From Lonicera japonica (Eukaryota > Streptophyta > Magnoliopsida > Dipsacales > Caprifoliaceae): a stretch of 64,000 nucleotides of DNA. Numbering within the stretch: the first letter of the stretch is position 1; each line of letters starts with the position of its first letter. The stretch is from positions 52,999,328 to 53,063,327 of the forward strand of contig CM038464.1 of the NCBI GenBank assembly GCA_021464415.1, in the 5' to 3' direction. The notes below the pieces were generated by a model. The model saw only the letters and a list, made by a program, of their open reading frames with translations. It was not told where the DNA came from and did not search any database. Of this stretch, positions 24,546 through 36,985 are shown in pieces. The position numbers were made by a program, and so were the translations under genes.

Positions 24546-25184
24546 CACTATAAGAAAAATGGCTTAATATGTTGCTTTTATTATTTAAAATATGTCAGTC
24601 AAGTTAAGAATGACATAAAAGGTTAAAAATAGTGCCTCATTTGTGCCAGTTTATAGTTATTATGTCAATTCAGTTGAAACCGACACAAATAATGAATAAT
24701 TACGTTAGTTTTTAAGTGACATTTATTTATGACAATATATGACAATTATTACGTAAAGCAACAAAATAAACTTATTATAATTCATGCGCCTTATGACGCT
24801 TTTTAGAAGTATATGGTTATTATGTCAGTTTTATAGTAATCGACATTAATAAGGACTAACTATGTCGGTTTTTAAGGGACTTATTTACTTATAACAATAT
24901 ATGATGGTCAATAAAGAAAGGAACATAATAAAACTCATTTTTAATTCCTATGCCAAATCTGAAATACGTGTGCAACTTTTTGAAATCCTAAACATTTTAG
25001 AATTTTCTTAAAACCTTAATAAAAAACCAAAAACCCAAATTACAACACATAATTAACATAAATGGAAGACACTGAATCTCCATAAAGATATGCAATATTA
25101 TATTTTGGTTGGTAATTTTGAGTGGTTTTTGTAGAAATTAGATAGATTTTTTGTTACTAAATGTTAGATTAATTCATTTGTGGA

Positions 25185-26777
25185 TGATAAGCGCACTATA
25201 TTGAATATGAGAATACGCTTTTTTAAGCATTATAGTGCTCTTATATGGCTAAACACACTAATTAAATCTCAAATTACGACTTGTTGGTTCATAGCAAATT
25301 AATGTGCTAACAAATTATTGCAAGCCATTTTTTTTCGTTGAAAGGGATCATTCAAAGGATCAAAGAAGAATGGCAAGGGTTACACGGATAAGGCTACATG
25401 GGCTTTAACTAATTGGAATAATTTGGAAGCATTATTTTAAGTAGTTTTAATTATAAGAATTTATTTTTTATTTTGTTTTAAAATTAGTATTTTTGACTAG
25501 TATTTGATGATGTCATTGCTTACATCACTTGTATTATGTGAGAATAAATGTGAGCCCCTTAGATCATGGTTGGTGGGATTGAATGTAGACCATTGGATGT
25601 GTATTACAACTACTATAAATACATCCCCACCCTATTCCATTTAGGACATGAAGAGAATTGAAGAGTGAGAAATCTTCTTGTAATAAAGAAAGAAAAATAG
25701 AGTGAAATATTCTTCTTCTTCTTATATTCTCAGTCACTTGTAATAGACTCATTTCATATCTATTAATACAAGTGTTTTGTTAATTCTCCTTCATTATTGT
25801 TATGTATTCATCTATGGAGGGGTGAATCACCTAGCCAAGGCTAGGGGGTGAGTTTGTTTTAAAAGGTAAACATGGTCAAGTTTTCAATTCTTTAAAAGCT
25901 CTGTGCCTAGTATTGTTAAATAATTATGCTTCTCATCTATTAATAATAGTCCATAATATTTAATGGCTGAAAACACCATAAATATTAAGGAACCTCTATT
26001 TTAATCTATTTTGCCTCCTTATGCCATGTATATGGAGTTCTTTGGTGATTAATGGACATGTTTAGTACATAAATGATACATAGACTATTCATGCCATGTA
26101 TGATTAGTACTAGTTAAATCATTTATATACAGACAAAGTATTTCAAGTAAGCATATATTATTTTACAATCACCATTATAAATGGATGGCTATGCTTTTTT
26201 ATATAAAATTATAGAGTTTTATTTCAAATATGGTCACATCTTGTGGTTAAGTGTAAAGTAGGGTTTTATTTTCCCTTGTCACCTACAACACTTAAACATA
26301 CTTTGTGCCTATATTTGAAGACTCTATAATTGCTTATTTGTCCCCTTAAATGTGTTGTTTGTCTTCTCTCATAAGGTAGCCTAGTAAAGTTGGATTGATT
26401 GTATTTCCTCGAAATCTTTTACCGCCAACATCTAGACTTCTAAATGAGAAGTACAATATGCAACACAATAAGGAGAATGAATGAGCCGAATTGGATTCAT
26501 AAACCATGGTTCCCAATAAATAACAAATAAACTCCCAAAGCCTTCGCTTTATTTAAATATAAGAAAATTCTCATAACTTTAGATTTGTTTTCTGATTTAT
26601 ACAAGATAAATTAAAATCCACTTTTAATCAATCAATCAATAATTACTATATAAACACGTGATCTACAAAAGCTTTAATCCCCTCCCTGTGGTTCGACACT
26701 CGGACTTCCATAAGTCTATATTACAACTTGACCGCCTACACTTGGGTGTATACGATGGCACTATTTCACGCGCGTCA
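25185..26777 (+). repeat. Athila 5' LTR
   Basis: 1593 bp, TGATAAGCGC...GCGCGTCA. TATA box 'ctataaata' at about 25613-25621, AATAAA at about 25682. The last 100 bp contain the 'ccctgtggttcgacac' block that recurs near the end of the solo LTR at 48341-50850. Confidence 0.92.
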
Positions 26778-26782
26778 AGTTT

Positions 26783-26799
26783 TGGCGCCGTTGCTGGGA
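26783..26799 (+). other. Primer-binding site
   Basis: TGGCGCCGTTGCTGGGA, five bases after the 5' LTR. It differs by one transition from the tRNA-Asp-type PBS common in Athila-like elements (from general knowledge). Confidence 0.75.
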
Positions 26800-26989
26800 G
26801 GGCAACAAAAGTCGATCACGGGTTTAGTTCATATTTGGTTGTATTGTTCTAATTCAGTGACTTCCTTTTCTTGTATACCTTCTTTGGTACATGATTCATT
26901 GGTTAAGAAATACCAAAGGATGTGTAGAAAGAGATCCATTTCCTGATTCGTTTTTCTATAATCTTTTTGAAACAGAAACAGAAGTTACA

Positions 26990-28334
26990 ATGGATCACCA
27001 TGAGGAAGCACGAGGAGGAAATGGTGGAAATCATTTTGATGTACAAGTTCAACCCATTCAAGAACCACTAATCGCAACCATGAGAGATTATCTTCAACCA
27101 CCAAGGAGCGCCACTCCATCATGTATCGTTCTTCCGCCGACAGCAAACCGTTTTGCTGTCAAACCAGGAATGATACCACTCTTGCCAAGATTTCATGGAA
27201 TGGAGTCAGAAAATCCATACTTACACCTCAAAGAATTCGAAGAAGTTTGCTCCACTTTTTATGACCCTAATGTGACTGAAGAGGTGGTAAGACTCCAACT
27301 TTTTCCATTCTCATTAAAAGACAAAGCAAAAACTTGGCTGAATGCACAAAGACCACGTTCCATTACAACATGGCAAGCTTTACAAACTGAATTTTTGAAA
27401 AAAAAATTCCCCGTTCATAGAACAAACGCTTTAAGACGACAAATCTCAAATTTTGCATCCAAAAATCAAGAAACATTCTATGAATGCTGGGAAAGATACA
27501 AAGAGCTGGTAAATGCTTGCCCCCATCATGGATATGAAAATTGGAACTTGGTTAGTTTTGTTCTATCAATCACTCACTCCTGAAATGAGAAAATTTGTAG
27601 AAATGATGTGTAATGGCACATTTCTAAGTAAAAATCCCGATGAGGCATTTGATTTCTTTGATTATATAGATGAAAGTAACCAAACATGGGATACTTATAA
27701 TTTTTCTGAAAGAAATAATATGCCTAATCGGGGTGGTTACTATCAATTAAAGGAGAGTGACGATTTGGCGGCACGAGTCACCCAATTGACCAAAAAAATT
27801 GAGGCTTTAGAATTTTCAAAACCAAGAGAGGTCAATTTGATGGAAGAAGAAACTATGTGTAGCATATATGATATGATAGGACATCCAACGAAAAAATGTC
27901 CTACCATACCAACCGTCAAGCAAGTTTTGCTTGACCCGGCCCAAGTGAACATGATGAATAATTACAAAAGGCCGCAAAATTCTCCATATTCGGAAATTTA
28001 CAATAGTGAGTGGAGGAATCACCCTAATTTTCGTTGGGGTAATTCAAACACTTAAACCAATCAACCTCCGAATTTTCAAAAATCTCAATCATCATATGTT
28101 CCCCCACCAAAAAGAAATGTGGAAGACTTGCTTACACAATTTATTCAAAAATTTGATCAAAATTTTCAAAAGTTTGATCAACATGTTCAAAGGTGTGAGC
28201 AATACTTCCAAAGCAATGATCGTTCCATGAATGATATGAGGAATTTTTTGTCTAAAATGGCTCCTAATTTTTCAAACCAAGAGAAGGGTAAGTTTTCAAC
28301 CCAACCTCTTGCGAATCTCATGGGCAAACAATGA
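26990..28334 (+). pseudogene. Athila gag, frameshifted
   Basis: The reading frame starting MDHHEEARGG includes the Retrotrans_gag core (about 27160-27640), with LPRFHGMESENPYLHLKEF and, after a frameshift near 27540, a 'LTPEMRKFVEMMCNG' stretch. A Cys/His segment CSIYDMIGHPTKKC (about 27858-27900) is a degenerate zinc knuckle. In-frame stops occur at about 28052 and 28332. The protein would form virus-like particles in an active element. Confidence 0.85.
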
Positions 28335-29540
28335 TGATTGAAGAGAGAACTTCTTCACAAGATACGTTGGAGCGCGTGAAGTCTATCACCACTCTTCGAG
28401 GTGGAAAAATGGTTGATAAAACTATTCATCCTAAGGCCCAAAAGCCAAAGGAAGTAGTTCAATCAAAAGAAGCTGAGGTGGTAGACGAAGAAGTCGAAAA
28501 GAATGATGAGGAAGTGAAGGAAAAAAAGGACATTAAAAAAATCAAAGAGAGTGTGAAAATTCCTTTTCCTCAAAGGCTATAACAATCCTCAAAACCAAAT
28601 CAAAATGCTGAAATTTTGGAAGTTTTTAAACAAGTAAAAATTAACATTCCATTGCTCGATGCGGTCAAACAAATTCCTTCCTATGGAAAATTTTTGAAAG
28701 ACATGTGTACTACAAAAAGAAGGTTGAATGTCAAAAAGAAAGCTTTTATGGCCGAACAAGTAAGCTCAATTTTGCAAAATACAAGAATTCTTAAATACAA
28801 GGACCCCGGTTGTCCAACGATTTCATGTATGATAGGAAACTGTCGAATTAAACGAGCTTTACTTGATTTAGGAGCAAGTGTGAATGTTCTTCCATTTTCA
28901 GTTTATGAACAATTGGGTTTGGGAGAGTTAAAGCCTACCAAAGTTACAATTCAATTAGCGGATATGTCCGTTAAGGTTCCAAGGGGTATTGTGGAAGATG
29001 TACGTGTGCAAGTTGACAAGTTCTTCTTCCCAGTTGATTTCATTGTTATTGATACACAACCTATTGTGAACCCCGCTAATCAAATTCTTGTTATTTTAGG
29101 AAGACCATTTCTTGCAACGTCAAATGCTATAATCAATTGCAAAAATGGTATTGTTAAATTAACATTTGGAAATATGACTATTGAGCTAAATGTGTTTTCA
29201 TTAAGTAAGCAAGCAAGTGATTTTGAGGATGAAAATGAACACGTTAACATGATAGAGTCATTGGTTGATGAACAATTTGAGTATATTTTTGAATCAAAAT
29301 CGTTGGGAGATCTTCTAACCACTCCCAGGGAACCCAATAATTGTATGCAAGTGTGTTCTTTAAGTGAAAAACAGGTTCCACAAAAGGAAGGTGAATCGGA
29401 ACCATCAAAATCAATCGAAGGAAGAATGGAATTGAAACCATTACCAAGCAACTTGAAGTACGCTTTTTTAGGTACTTCAGAAACTTTCCCGGTGGTAATT
29501 TCATCTGAACTTTCAACTGAACAGGAGGAAAGTTGGTAAG
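28335..29540 (+). pseudogene. Athila aspartic protease region
   Basis: A lysine/glutamate-rich spacer (28335-28582, ending in a stop) precedes a 307-codon frame. The catalytic signature reads LLDLGASVNVLP (about 28860-28895), the DLGA variant usual in Athila-type protease. ILGRPFLAT follows at about 29092-29118, the second conserved block. The frame ends at 29537 just before the reverse transcriptase. Confidence 0.85.
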
Positions 29541-30905
29541 TATGCTCGGTAAGTATAAAAAAACCTTTGGTTGGAGTTTAGCCGATCTTCATGGGATTAG
29601 TCCCTTAATCTGTACTCATAAAATTTATTTGGAAGATGAGGCTAAACCATCGAGACAATTTCAACGCCGTTTGAATCCACACATGCAAGATGTTGTTAAA
29701 AACGAGGTGTTAAAATTGCTTGATGCAAAAATTATTTATCCGATTTCGGATAGTAAGTGGGTAAGCCCTACCCAAGTTGTACCGAAAAAATTCGGGCTTA
29801 CGGTGGTTAAAAATGAGAACAATGAATTAATCCCACAAAGAAGTCACTTCCGGGTGGCATATGTGCATTGATTACCGTAAACTAAATGCTGTAACACGTA
29901 AAGATCATTTTCCACTTCCTTTCCTAGATCAAATGCTAGAAAGAGTGGCGGGACATGAATTTTATTGTTTCTTGGACGGATTTTCTGGGTATAATCAAAT
30001 TGAAATCGATTTGGAGGATCAGGAGAAAACGACATTTACATGTCTGTTTGGTACGTTTGCATACTGCAAAATGCCATTTGAATTATGTAATGCACCTGCA
30101 ACTTTTCAGAGATGCATGTTGAGCATTTTTAGTGATCTTGTTGAAAGAACACTAGAAGTGTTTATGGATGACTTCACCGTTTACGGTGAGTCATTCGATA
30201 ACTGTTTGTTAAATCTTGAACATGTTCTAACACGATGTGTAGAAAAGAGGCTTGTTTTGAATTGGAAAAAGTGTCACTTTATGGTGACCAAAGGAATTGT
30301 TTTGGGCCATGTGGTGTCCAAGAAAGGAATCGAAGTTGACAAAGCTAACGTGGATCTTATTGCTAAATTGCCAACTCCAAAAACGGTCAAAGATGTCCGC
30401 TCATTTTTAGGCCATGCTGGATTCTATCGAAGATTTATATAAAATTTTAGCCTAATAGCTAAACCAATGTGTAATCTTCTCCTCAAAGATGCCCCGTTCG
30501 AGTGGAATAATCAATGTGAGGAAGCTTTCAAGAAACTCAAACAATTGCTCACCACCGTTCCCATTATGCAAAGTCCGGATTAGAATCTTTTATTCGAACT
30601 TATGTGTGACGCAAGCGACTACGCAATTGGTGCGGTTCTCGGGCAAAGAAAGGACAAGAAGCCGGGTGTGATTTATTATGCTAGCCGAACTCTCAATGAG
30701 GCTCAAATGAATTACACCACCACCGAGAAGGAACTCCTTGCAATTGTCTTTGTTCTTGACAAATTCCGGTCCTATTTCATCGGCTCACCAATTCTAATCT
30801 TTACGGACCATGCAGCTCTTAAATATTTGTTCACAAAGAAAGAAAGATGCAAAGCCACGACTCTTGCGTTGGATTCTTTTGCTTCAAGAATTCAATATCA
30901 TTATT
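29541..30905 (+). pseudogene. Athila reverse transcriptase and RNase H
   Basis: The RT starts near 29560. The CIDYRKLNA block is at about 29865, GYNQI near 29990, and the catalytic FMDD motif at 30161-30172. LGHVVSKKGI and the FLGHAGFYRRFI connection block follow, up to 30442 where there is a stop. RNase H runs from MCDASDYAIGAVLG (30602) through TTTEKELLAIVF and [10 protein letters not shown], and shifts frame near 30850-30900. At least three frameshifts or stops interrupt RT-RH. Confidence 0.9.
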
Positions 30906-32398
30906 AAGGACAAGAAAGGAGTTGAAAATGTGGTAGCCGATCACTTGTCAAGGCTCATGTTCAATGATCCAATTGACGAAAGTCCAATCAAAGATTCATT
31001 TCCTGATGAACACTTATTTTCGGTATCATCTTCTCCATGGTATGCCGATATTGTCAATTTTATTGTCACCGGAGAGATGCCGAAAGAATGGAGCTCACAA
31101 GATAAGAAGCGATTCATCAATGAAGCAAAGCAATTATATTGGGACGAGCCATATATTTTCAAATATTGTGCGGATCAAATCATCAGACGTTGCATTCCGG
31201 ATGAAGAAGTTGAAAGCGTTATTACTTTTTGCTACACCGAAGCCTGTGGTGGGCATTTCTCTTCAAAGAAGACTGCAGCAAAGATTCTTCAATGCGGCCT
31301 TTATTGGCCAACCCTGTTCAAAGACACGCATCACTATTGCAAAGCATGTCCGAGATGCCAAATGCTTGGAGGGATTACACGACGAAGCATGATGCCACTT
31401 TTTTTTTTTTTTTTTGATTGGATTGATAAAAGAAAAAAAAGAAAGAAGAATTGATGAAAATAACGGAAGGGAGTGATCAGACTTAATCCGATTTTGATTC
31501 TTGAAATCTTCGATTGTTGGGGCATTGATTTCATGGGACCTTTCCCACCCTCGTTTGGTAATCTTTATATTTTAGTTGCTGTAGATTATGTTTCTAAATG
31601 GGTGGCTTGCAAGACAAATGACCACAATGTGGTAATTCAATTTTTGAAAGAAAATATTCTTGCAAGATTTAGTATTCCGAAAGCAATAATAAGTGATGGT
31701 GGTACACATTTTTGTAATCGATCTTTTGAAGCACTCATGCGTAAGTATGGTGTGACACATAAAGTATCCCTCGCCTATCATCCCCAAACAAACGGGCAAG
31801 TAGAACTCGCAAATAGGGAAATCAAACAAATTTTGGAAAAAACGGTAAATCCAAATCGCAAATATTGGTCTTTGCGCTTAAATGATGCGCTTTGGGCATA
31901 CCGGACGGCTTTTAAAACCAATCTTAATATGTCTCCCTATCGATTGGTCTTTGGAAAATCATGCCACTTGCCTGTGGAATTAGAACATAAATCTTTTTGG
32001 GCAATTAAGAAATTGAATTTTGATTTCCATGAAGCGGGTAATAATCGGAAACTCCAAATCGAATAAATTGAGGAGTTGAGAAGAGATGCATATGAAAATG
32101 CAAAAATAAGCAAGGACCGAGCAAAAAGTTTTCACGATAAAAATATATTGAGAAAAGATTTTCAAATTGGTCAAAAAGTCCTTGTTTATGATTCTCGTTT
32201 ACATCTCTTCCCGGGAAAATTAAAATCAAGATGGACCGGCCGTTTATTGTTAAACATGTTTATCCATATGAAGCCGTGATGGTGGAAGATCCCAAAAATG
32301 GCTTTGTATTTAAAGTCAATGGCCAACGATTAAAGCAATTTTTGGAAATTCCAACTTTGGAGGAGTCCATCCCTCTAAAGGAACCAACATATGTATAA
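30906..32398 (+). pseudogene. Athila integrase, split by an 80-bp poly-T-led insertion
   Basis: The HHCC zinc domain runs from ACGGHF to CPRCQ (about 31238-31362). The catalytic core has Asp in GIDFMGPFP (about 31527), Asp in IISDGGTHF (about 31694) and Glu in [11 protein letters not shown] (about 31803), so all three acidic residues are present. Inserted sequence at 31401-31480 with ACTT duplication introduces a stop between the zinc domain and the core. The C-terminal part (32076-32398) is in another frame after a TAA at 32064. Confidence 0.88.
31401..31480 (-). repeat. 80-bp retroposed-looking insertion with poly(A) on the minus strand
   Basis: The integrase frame is continuous if 31401-31480 and one ACTT are removed. 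The insert starts with 15 T (a tail on the minus strand) and is flanked by ACTT at 31397-31400 and 31481-31484. Too short to classify. Confidence 0.65.
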
Positions 32399-33685
32399 AA
32401 ATATAGGTTGTCATGTCTAACTAATATATATATTTGTGTTTAAGTATTTTTTTTAGCATAAAAAAAAACCAAAAAAAAACAAGAAAAAAAAAACCTGAGG
32501 TCTTAAGGATTGGAAGATGCCTCTCAAAGATCAATTGCTCAAAGCATTGGGGACAATGCTCACTTCAAGTTGGGGGGTAAGGAAATGTAATTTTTCATTT
32601 CAAATTTTTGTTTAAGTTTGATTATTTTCCATGTTTAGACCCCATTTTTTGTTTTTTTGAAATCATGATAAGGCTTAGTATCCATGTTTAAAATTTCAAC
32701 TCACGTTCATGTTTTGATCTTGGCATTATAACTCTTGATTACGATAGGCAACCAAGTGTTATCTCTTAATATCTATCTTTAATTAGGCTTACGTTCCTTC
32801 AAGTTGTCTCTCACACTAAAAATGCACATTTGATTTAAAATTGAACTTTTGTCATAACAAATTGAGTTATTTTTATCTTAGAAAGAAGCTTTGTTTTCAA
32901 GAAAATAAAGAAATAACTCCTCTTACAAGAAAGAATTTCTCTTAAATAAGCTTAACAGATAAAACTCTTAGAAAAGGCTTTGTATCTAAACCGGACTTAA
33001 TGTTTCACTTGGTAAATTAATTAGCCTATTTTTTTTATACTTGGAATAGTTGGAAAAGGCTGCCTTTTGAATTAGAGTGAAGCCACCTTGAAAAAAGCAA
33101 AGTAGCTTTAAAAGCTCACAAAAGAAAAATATAGAAGGAAAAGGCTACCTATTCATCATGCGTGAAAGCGCCTCTATTCTCTTGTAAACAAAAAAAATCC
33201 AAGAACCAAAAAACAAAAAAAAAGAAAGAAAAAAAAAGGAAAAGAAAAAAAGACTGAGCTTATGTGTTTTGTAAAAAGAGGTGTTTCTTCAATTGAAAAC
33301 TTTGCTTCTTTCCAAAAGGATAATCAAAACACTTTCTTGACATGTTAAAAGTTCTTTTAAATCAAAAATCACACACAGATGGAAGACAACATTTGAAGCT
33401 TATTTCTACATTTATATAGATGTTTTGAGATTTTGTTTGATTGCCATGCATTCTAAAGAGGCGTTTGAAATGCTAAATCATGACTTGCACAATAGAATTG
33501 AAAGTAAACATGAATATTATGCAATATCATGATTTGAATGTTTGTAGGTATCATCTCTGAAAACCTTCACGAGACGGCCACTCGTCCTCTTTGGGAACTT
33601 TTGAGGTTTAAAGGCACGATGCGTTTAGCCAAATGCATCCTTTTTATTAGTATATTGTTTAGACTTGCTAAAGGACTAGCAAGAA
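32399..33685 (+). other. Athila 3' untranslated region, no env-like ORF
   Basis: After integrase there is an A-rich stretch (32455-32495) and then AAGTTGGGGGGTAAGG at about 32568-32583, a polypurine-like block far from the LTR. No envelope-like open frame was seen, although some Athila elements carry one. 33195-33255 is again A-rich. Confidence 0.6.
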
Positions 33686-33700
33686 GTAAGTTGGGGGGTG
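33686..33700 (+). other. Polypurine tract
   Basis: GTAAGTTGGGGGGTG immediately precedes the 3' LTR, as needed for plus-strand priming. Nearly the same block lies 1.1 kb upstream at 32568. Confidence 0.8.
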
Positions 33701-34016
33701 TGATAAGCGCACTATATTGAATATGAGAATACGCTTTTCTAAGCATTATAGTGCTTTTATATGGCTAAACACACTAATTAAATCTCAAATTACGACTTGT
33801 TGGTTCATAGCAAATTAATGTGCTAACAAATTATTACAAGCCATTTTTTTTCGTTGAAAGGGATCATTCAAAGGATCAAAGAAGAATGGCAAGGATTACG
33901 CGGATAAGGCTACATGGGCTTTAACCAATTGGAATAATTTGGAAGCATTATTTTAAGTAGTTTTAATTATAAGAATTTATTTTTTATTTTGTTTTAAAAT
34001 TAGTATTTTTGACTAG

Positions 34017-34160
34017 TATTTGATGATGTCATTGCTTACATCATGTATTGATGATGTCATTGCTTACATCATGTATTTGACTAGTATTTGATGATGTCAT
34101 TGCTTACATCATGTATTTGACTAGTATTTGATGATGTCATGGCTTACATCACTTGTATTA
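34017..34160 (+). repeat. Tandem expansion of a 'gatgatgtcattgcttacatca' block in 3' LTR
   Basis: One copy in the 5' LTR (about 25506-25527) but four in the 3' LTR, in units of about 28-49 bp. The amplification therefore arose after insertion, since the LTRs are identical at integration. Confidence 0.8.
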
Positions 34161-34200
34161 TGTGAAAATAAATGTGAGCCCTTAGATCATGGTTGGTGGG

Positions 34201-35486
34201 TGTGAGAATCCTGGACCCGCGACCCGAGAGAAGAAAGAGTCCTCGTTCTCGGTTTTATTTGAAAACGTGCTTTATAAAGTCGCCAGTTTGTTTTTCAAGA
34301 AAACAAACAAAAGATCATACGAAGGACAATTCGAAAACGAATTATCTTTCATACGTATGAAATCAGAGTTTTAAAATATACTTTGCTAGGGTTCGGGAAC
34401 TACATTACGAATTGGGAAGGTGTTAGGCACCCAATTCGCCCTTTCGGTCTCTTAATGGATCATGTATCTAATTCCTATTTTAGATATCTTGCAAGTAGTT
34501 TGAATAGTTTTTAGAATAGTCTTTTCCAGATAAATTCAGTTTAAAACAGTATTTTAAAATCAGACTCGAACTTTGCGAGCGCCTACGTATTCATTCATAG
34601 AATGAAATCAGAGTCTTGTAGTTCCTTTCTTTTGGAAACTGTTTTTGTATTTTTGTTTGTTTTGAAAACGTGTCAAAACAGGTTTTAGATTTTCTATTAC
34701 AGTTTAGAGTAAACTAGTTTAGAAAGCAACGAACTTCTTTGCAAGTTATCTAATTTTCTGTATTAAAATATGAATTCAAATGCAGTATTGAAATTAGTAG
34801 AATGGAAGAAAGAAGTACCTGATGCGCCTGAAGAAGAAATGAGAACCTTGCTTGATTGCCTTGCTTGCCTCCTTCTCTCTCTATAACTTTCTCTCTCTAA
34901 AGCTTTCTCTCACTAACCTTCTTTCTTACTAACCTTTCTCTCACTAGAAATTCTCTAAAAGAAGACTCTCTAATGATTTTAACAGAACTTTGCCTTACTA
35001 AAAACACTAGTGAGTGTTGATGATCCCAAATGAGAGCCCAAGGGTCCTATTTATAGCAAAAATCCCGCCAAAAACGCTCCAAAAGAGGCCAACCGCAGGG
35101 GGTAGCTGCAGGGCGTGCAGCTGCGAGCGTGCGGTTAGGGGTAGCCGCAGGGCATGCGGCTGGGGCGTGCGGCTAGTGTTGTGCGGCTGGCGCGTGCGGT
35201 TGGGGCGTGCGGCTAGGTTGCCAACCGTATAGCTGGCAGGTAGCCGTACAGCTGGGGGTTGCGGTTGGCTCACAAAAAAGCACGGGAACACTCGAAAATA
35301 ACAGGTCGATCCCCGTCCTAGTAAGCGAGGAAGCAACAAAAGCTATATCAGACACCCAACGCGGCCGGAAATGGAGTTCTTTCCTAACAGTCTTCTATAT
35401 CCATGATGACTCAACACTTGATGTAAGATGCTTTGTTTTTAGGAAAACCAGTGTTCGCACGAGAGTCGTGGATTGGGGTGTTCACA
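34201..35486 (-). mobile_element. Solo LTR, 1286 bp, Tat/Ogre-type, inside Athila 3' LTR
   Basis: Ends TGTGAGAATC and GGTGTTCACA, with perfect TSD GTGGG (34196-34200 and 35487-35491). On the minus strand it starts TGTGAACACCCC, like the LTR at 60924, and has a TATA box GCTATAAATAG at about 35043-35053 followed by a leader. It contains the GAATTGGG...CCCAATTC hairpin block (about 34410-34440) also found at 55665 and 62706. No coding sequence. Confidence 0.87.
35080..35275 (-). repeat. GC-rich degenerate short tandem array in the solo LTR
   Basis: Many near-repeats of 'gcgtgcggctgggg' and 'gtagccgcaggg', period about 12-20 bp, just upstream (minus orientation) of the LTR TATA box. Base composition is far above the AT-rich surroundings. 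Confidence 0.7.
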
Positions 35487-36985
35487 GTGGGATTGAATGT
35501 AGACCATTTGATGTGTATTACAACTACTATAAATACACCCTCCACCCCATTCCATTTAGGACATGAAGAGAATTGAAGAGTGAGAAATCTTCTTGTAATA
35601 AAGAGAGAAAAATAGAGTGAAATATTCTTCTTCTTCTTATATTCTCAATCACTTGTAATAGACTCATTTCATATCTATTAATACAAGTGTTTTGTTGATT
35701 CTCCTTCATTATTGTTATGTATTCATCTATGGAGGGGTGAATCACCTAGCCAAGGCTAGGGGTGAGTTTATTTTAAAAAGTAAACATGGTCAAGTTTTCA
35801 ATTCTTTAAAAGCTCTGTGCCTAGTATTGTTAAATAATTATGCTTCTCATCTATTAATAATAGTCCATAATATTTAATGGCTTAAAACACCATAAATATT
35901 AAGGAACCTCCATTTTAATCTATTTTGCCTCCTTATGCCATGTATATGGAGTTCTTTGGTGATTAATGGACATGTTTAGTACATAAATGATATATAGACT
36001 ATTCATGCCATGTATGATTAGTACTAGTTAAATCATTTATATACAAACAAAGTATTTCAAGTAAGCATATATTATTTTACAATCACCATTATAAATGGAT
36101 GGCTATGCTTTTTTATATAAAATTATAGAGTTTTATTTTAAATATGGTCACATCTTGTGGTTAAGTGTAAAGTACGGTTTTATTTCCCCTTGTCACCTAC
36201 AACACTTAAACATAATTTGTGCCTATATTTGAAGACTCTATAATTGCTTATTTATCCCCTTAAATGTGGTGTTTGTCTTCTCTCATAAGGTAGCCTAGTA
36301 AAGTTGGATTGGTTGTATTTCCTCGAAATCTTTTACCGCCAACATCTAGACTTCTAAATGAGAAGTACAATATGCAACACAATAAGGAGAATGAATGAGC
36401 CAAATTGGATTCATAAACCATGGTTCCCAATAAATAACAAATAAACCCCCAAAGCCTTTGCTTTATTTAAATATAAGAAAATTCTCATAACTTTAGATTT
36501 GTTTTCTGATTTATACAAGATAAATTAAAATCCACTTTTAATCAATCAATCAATAATTACTATATAAACACGTGATCTACAAAAGCTTTAGTCCCCTCCC
36601 TGTGGTTCGACACTCAGACTTCCGATAAGTCTATATTACAACTTGACCGCCTACACTTGGGTGTATATGATTGCACTATTTCACGCGCGTCAGTGGACGT
36701 TCGGAATATAAAGGTTTGGTTTTCTATGTTTCACATATAACAACATAGGCATATTTGTTAATAGAATGGTACATATCATATTTTAAAGATATAATTATAT
36801 CATATACAAGTCTTAGCCTAACTGGAAGAACACCAGTGTTATTACACTGGTGAAATCGTTATACTTAAGGTTACAATTATGTCGGTTTTACGAACATAAA
36901 TGAAACCCTCAATTATGTCGCTTTATGAGTCGTAAAAAATGACATAAATAGCGATTAATGTCACTTAAAAAATGACATAATTTGC

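Larger units (their letters stand above)
25185..36692 (+). mobile_element. Complete Athila-type Ty3/gypsy LTR retrotransposon, 11.5 kb
   Basis: Two LTRs (25185-26777 and 33701-36692, the latter enlarged by a nested insertion), a PBS, gag, protease, reverse transcriptase, RNase H, integrase, and a polypurine tract. A perfect 5-bp TSD GTGGA lies at 25180-25184 and 36693-36697. Apart from the insertion the LTRs differ by a few percent by eye, so it is not very recent. Stops and frameshifts in every coding domain make it non-autonomous. Confidence 0.93.
33701..36692 (+). repeat. Athila 3' LTR with nested solo LTR
   Basis: 2992 bp compared with 1593 bp in the 5' LTR. The excess is the solo LTR 34201-35486 with its TSD and a tandem expansion at 34017-34160. 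Otherwise co-linear with the 5' LTR to the terminal GCGCGTCA. Confidence 0.92.
24546..36985 (+). mobile_element. CACTA-like non-coding fragment, split by the Athila element
   Basis: Begins CACTATAAGAAAAATGG, a CACTA-superfamily terminal motif. Both 24590-24960 and 36870-36980 carry many short subterminal repeats of the type 'tatgtcggttttta' / 'aatgacata' in both orientations. The retrotransposon 25185-36692 lies inside with a TSD. The opposite terminal repeat was not found, so the right end is truncated or diverged and 36985 is approximate. Confidence 0.4.

Noticed and set aside
29080..29451. 123-codon frame antisense to the Athila protease region
   Set aside because: Shadow of the pol frame.
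34990..35340. 110-codon Pro/Arg/Leu-rich frame in the solo LTR
   Set aside because: It results from the GC-rich microrepeats in an LTR, not a gene.
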